Part shown: positions 35,037 to 35,162 of the stretch, piece by piece
How the letters are laid out: each line of letters opens with the position of its first letter
Numbering within the stretch: position 1 is the stretch's first letter
Source: Gelidibacter sp038243395
GTDB taxonomy: Bacteria; Bacteroidota; Bacteroidia; Flavobacteriales; Flavobacteriaceae
Assembly (NCBI GenBank): GCA_038243395.1
Contig: JBBSRC010000039.1
Coordinates: 1-35,162 of the forward strand
Direction of reading: 5' to 3'
DNA length: 35,162 bases
Notes under the pieces: model-generated
Databases searched by the model: none
The model's input: only the letters and a program-made list of their open reading frames with translations
What the model was told of the DNA's origin: nothing
Made by a program: the position numbers and the translations under genes

Positions 35037-35162
35037 TCAGTATCTAAATACGTATCTTTATTGTCAGTAAATACATAATATTATGGATGTTTTTAAAGGT
35101 CAAAATCTTCTAGAGTTCTCTGATCGGTTCAGAACTAATGAAGATTGCAAGAAATACTTAGC
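35035..35162 (+). mobile_element. Left end of an IS1595-family insertion sequence (partial)
   Basis: The element seems to begin near 35034-35040, where the protease frame is lost; the terminal repeat probably starts GGTCAGTATCTAAATACGTA. The right end and target duplication are beyond the window, so the boundary is approximate. The transposase gene starts at 35083. Confidence 0.55.
35083..35162 (+). CDS. IS1595-family transposase, N-terminal 26 residues (runs off the right edge)
   Basis: ATG at 35083 starts MDVFKGQNLLEFSDRFRTNE followed by D-C-K-K-Y-L-A at the window end. This matches the N-terminus of IS1595-type (DDE) transposases, where an N-terminal zinc-ribbon with CxxC follows. Only 80 bases are present, so activity cannot be judged. 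Confidence 0.8.
   Translation, partial: MDVFKGQNLLEFSDRFRTNEDCKKYL

Noticed and set aside
1..35162. CRISPR array, tRNA, rRNA, prophage or toxin-antitoxin module
   Set aside because: No regularly spaced repeats, cloverleaf structures, phage structural genes or convincing small paired genes were found by eye. A dedicated tRNA/ncRNA scan was not possible.

Overview
The window is chromosomal DNA of a low-GC member of the Bacteroidota, almost certainly a marine-type Flavobacteriaceae. The support is: gliding-motility genes gldF and gldG; a decayed SprB-type adhesin next to a PorP/SprF remnant (a type IX secretion pairing); a TonB-dependent receptor with an N-terminal carboxypeptidase-D-like domain; few recognisable Shine-Dalgarno sites; and several promoters of the Bacteroidota form TTG-N19/21-TAnnTTTG. 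No RNA genes, CRISPR array or prophage were seen.

Region 1 (1-12,400) is mostly conserved core genes. It holds the start of acetyl-CoA synthetase, an AGCS amino-acid:cation symporter, a membrane acyltransferase, purC, a small outer-membrane barrel and phoH. Divergent from phoH runs a + strand operon: a SAM hydroxide adenosyltransferase (DUF62), an ABM-fold protein, gldF, an unfamiliar membrane protein, and gldG. dnaN and a DUF4870 membrane protein follow, separated by a shared bidirectional terminator.

Region 2 (12,450-18,250) is a - strand nutrient cluster: a secreted alpha/beta hydrolase, a LacI-type regulator, a lipoprotein of the glucose/sorbosone dehydrogenase fold, and a TonB-dependent receptor. 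The last two form an operon with its own promoter. A plausible reading is LacI-controlled uptake and periplasmic processing of a sugar-like ligand.

Region 3 (18,250-21,720) is a gene graveyard. Read on the - strand it is a SprB-like giant adhesin reduced to about 2.2 kb by two internal deletions, three single-base frameshifts and two in-frame nonsense codons, joined out of frame to the last third of a sprF/porP gene.

Region 4 (21,720-33,900) is ordinary again: a small secreted protein whose start looks frameshifted, a YdjM-like membrane hydrolase, the sbcD-sbcC nuclease operon, a DUF4168 protein, a diheme cytochrome, a tandem universal stress protein, a hypothetical protein, a dynamin/IRG-like GTPase, an aldo/keto reductase and an NTF2-like secreted protein.

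Region 5 (34,090-35,162) is a second decaying patch: a DUF6326 gene with a nonsense codon, a CPBP protease remnant with a nonsense codon and no N-terminus, and the left end of an IS1595-family insertion sequence that appears to have cut the protease gene.

I found no convincing new multi-gene system. The most informative observations are the adhesin/SprF decay in a genome whose gldF and gldG look intact, the extra gene between gldF and gldG, and the IS-linked pseudogenes at the right edge.
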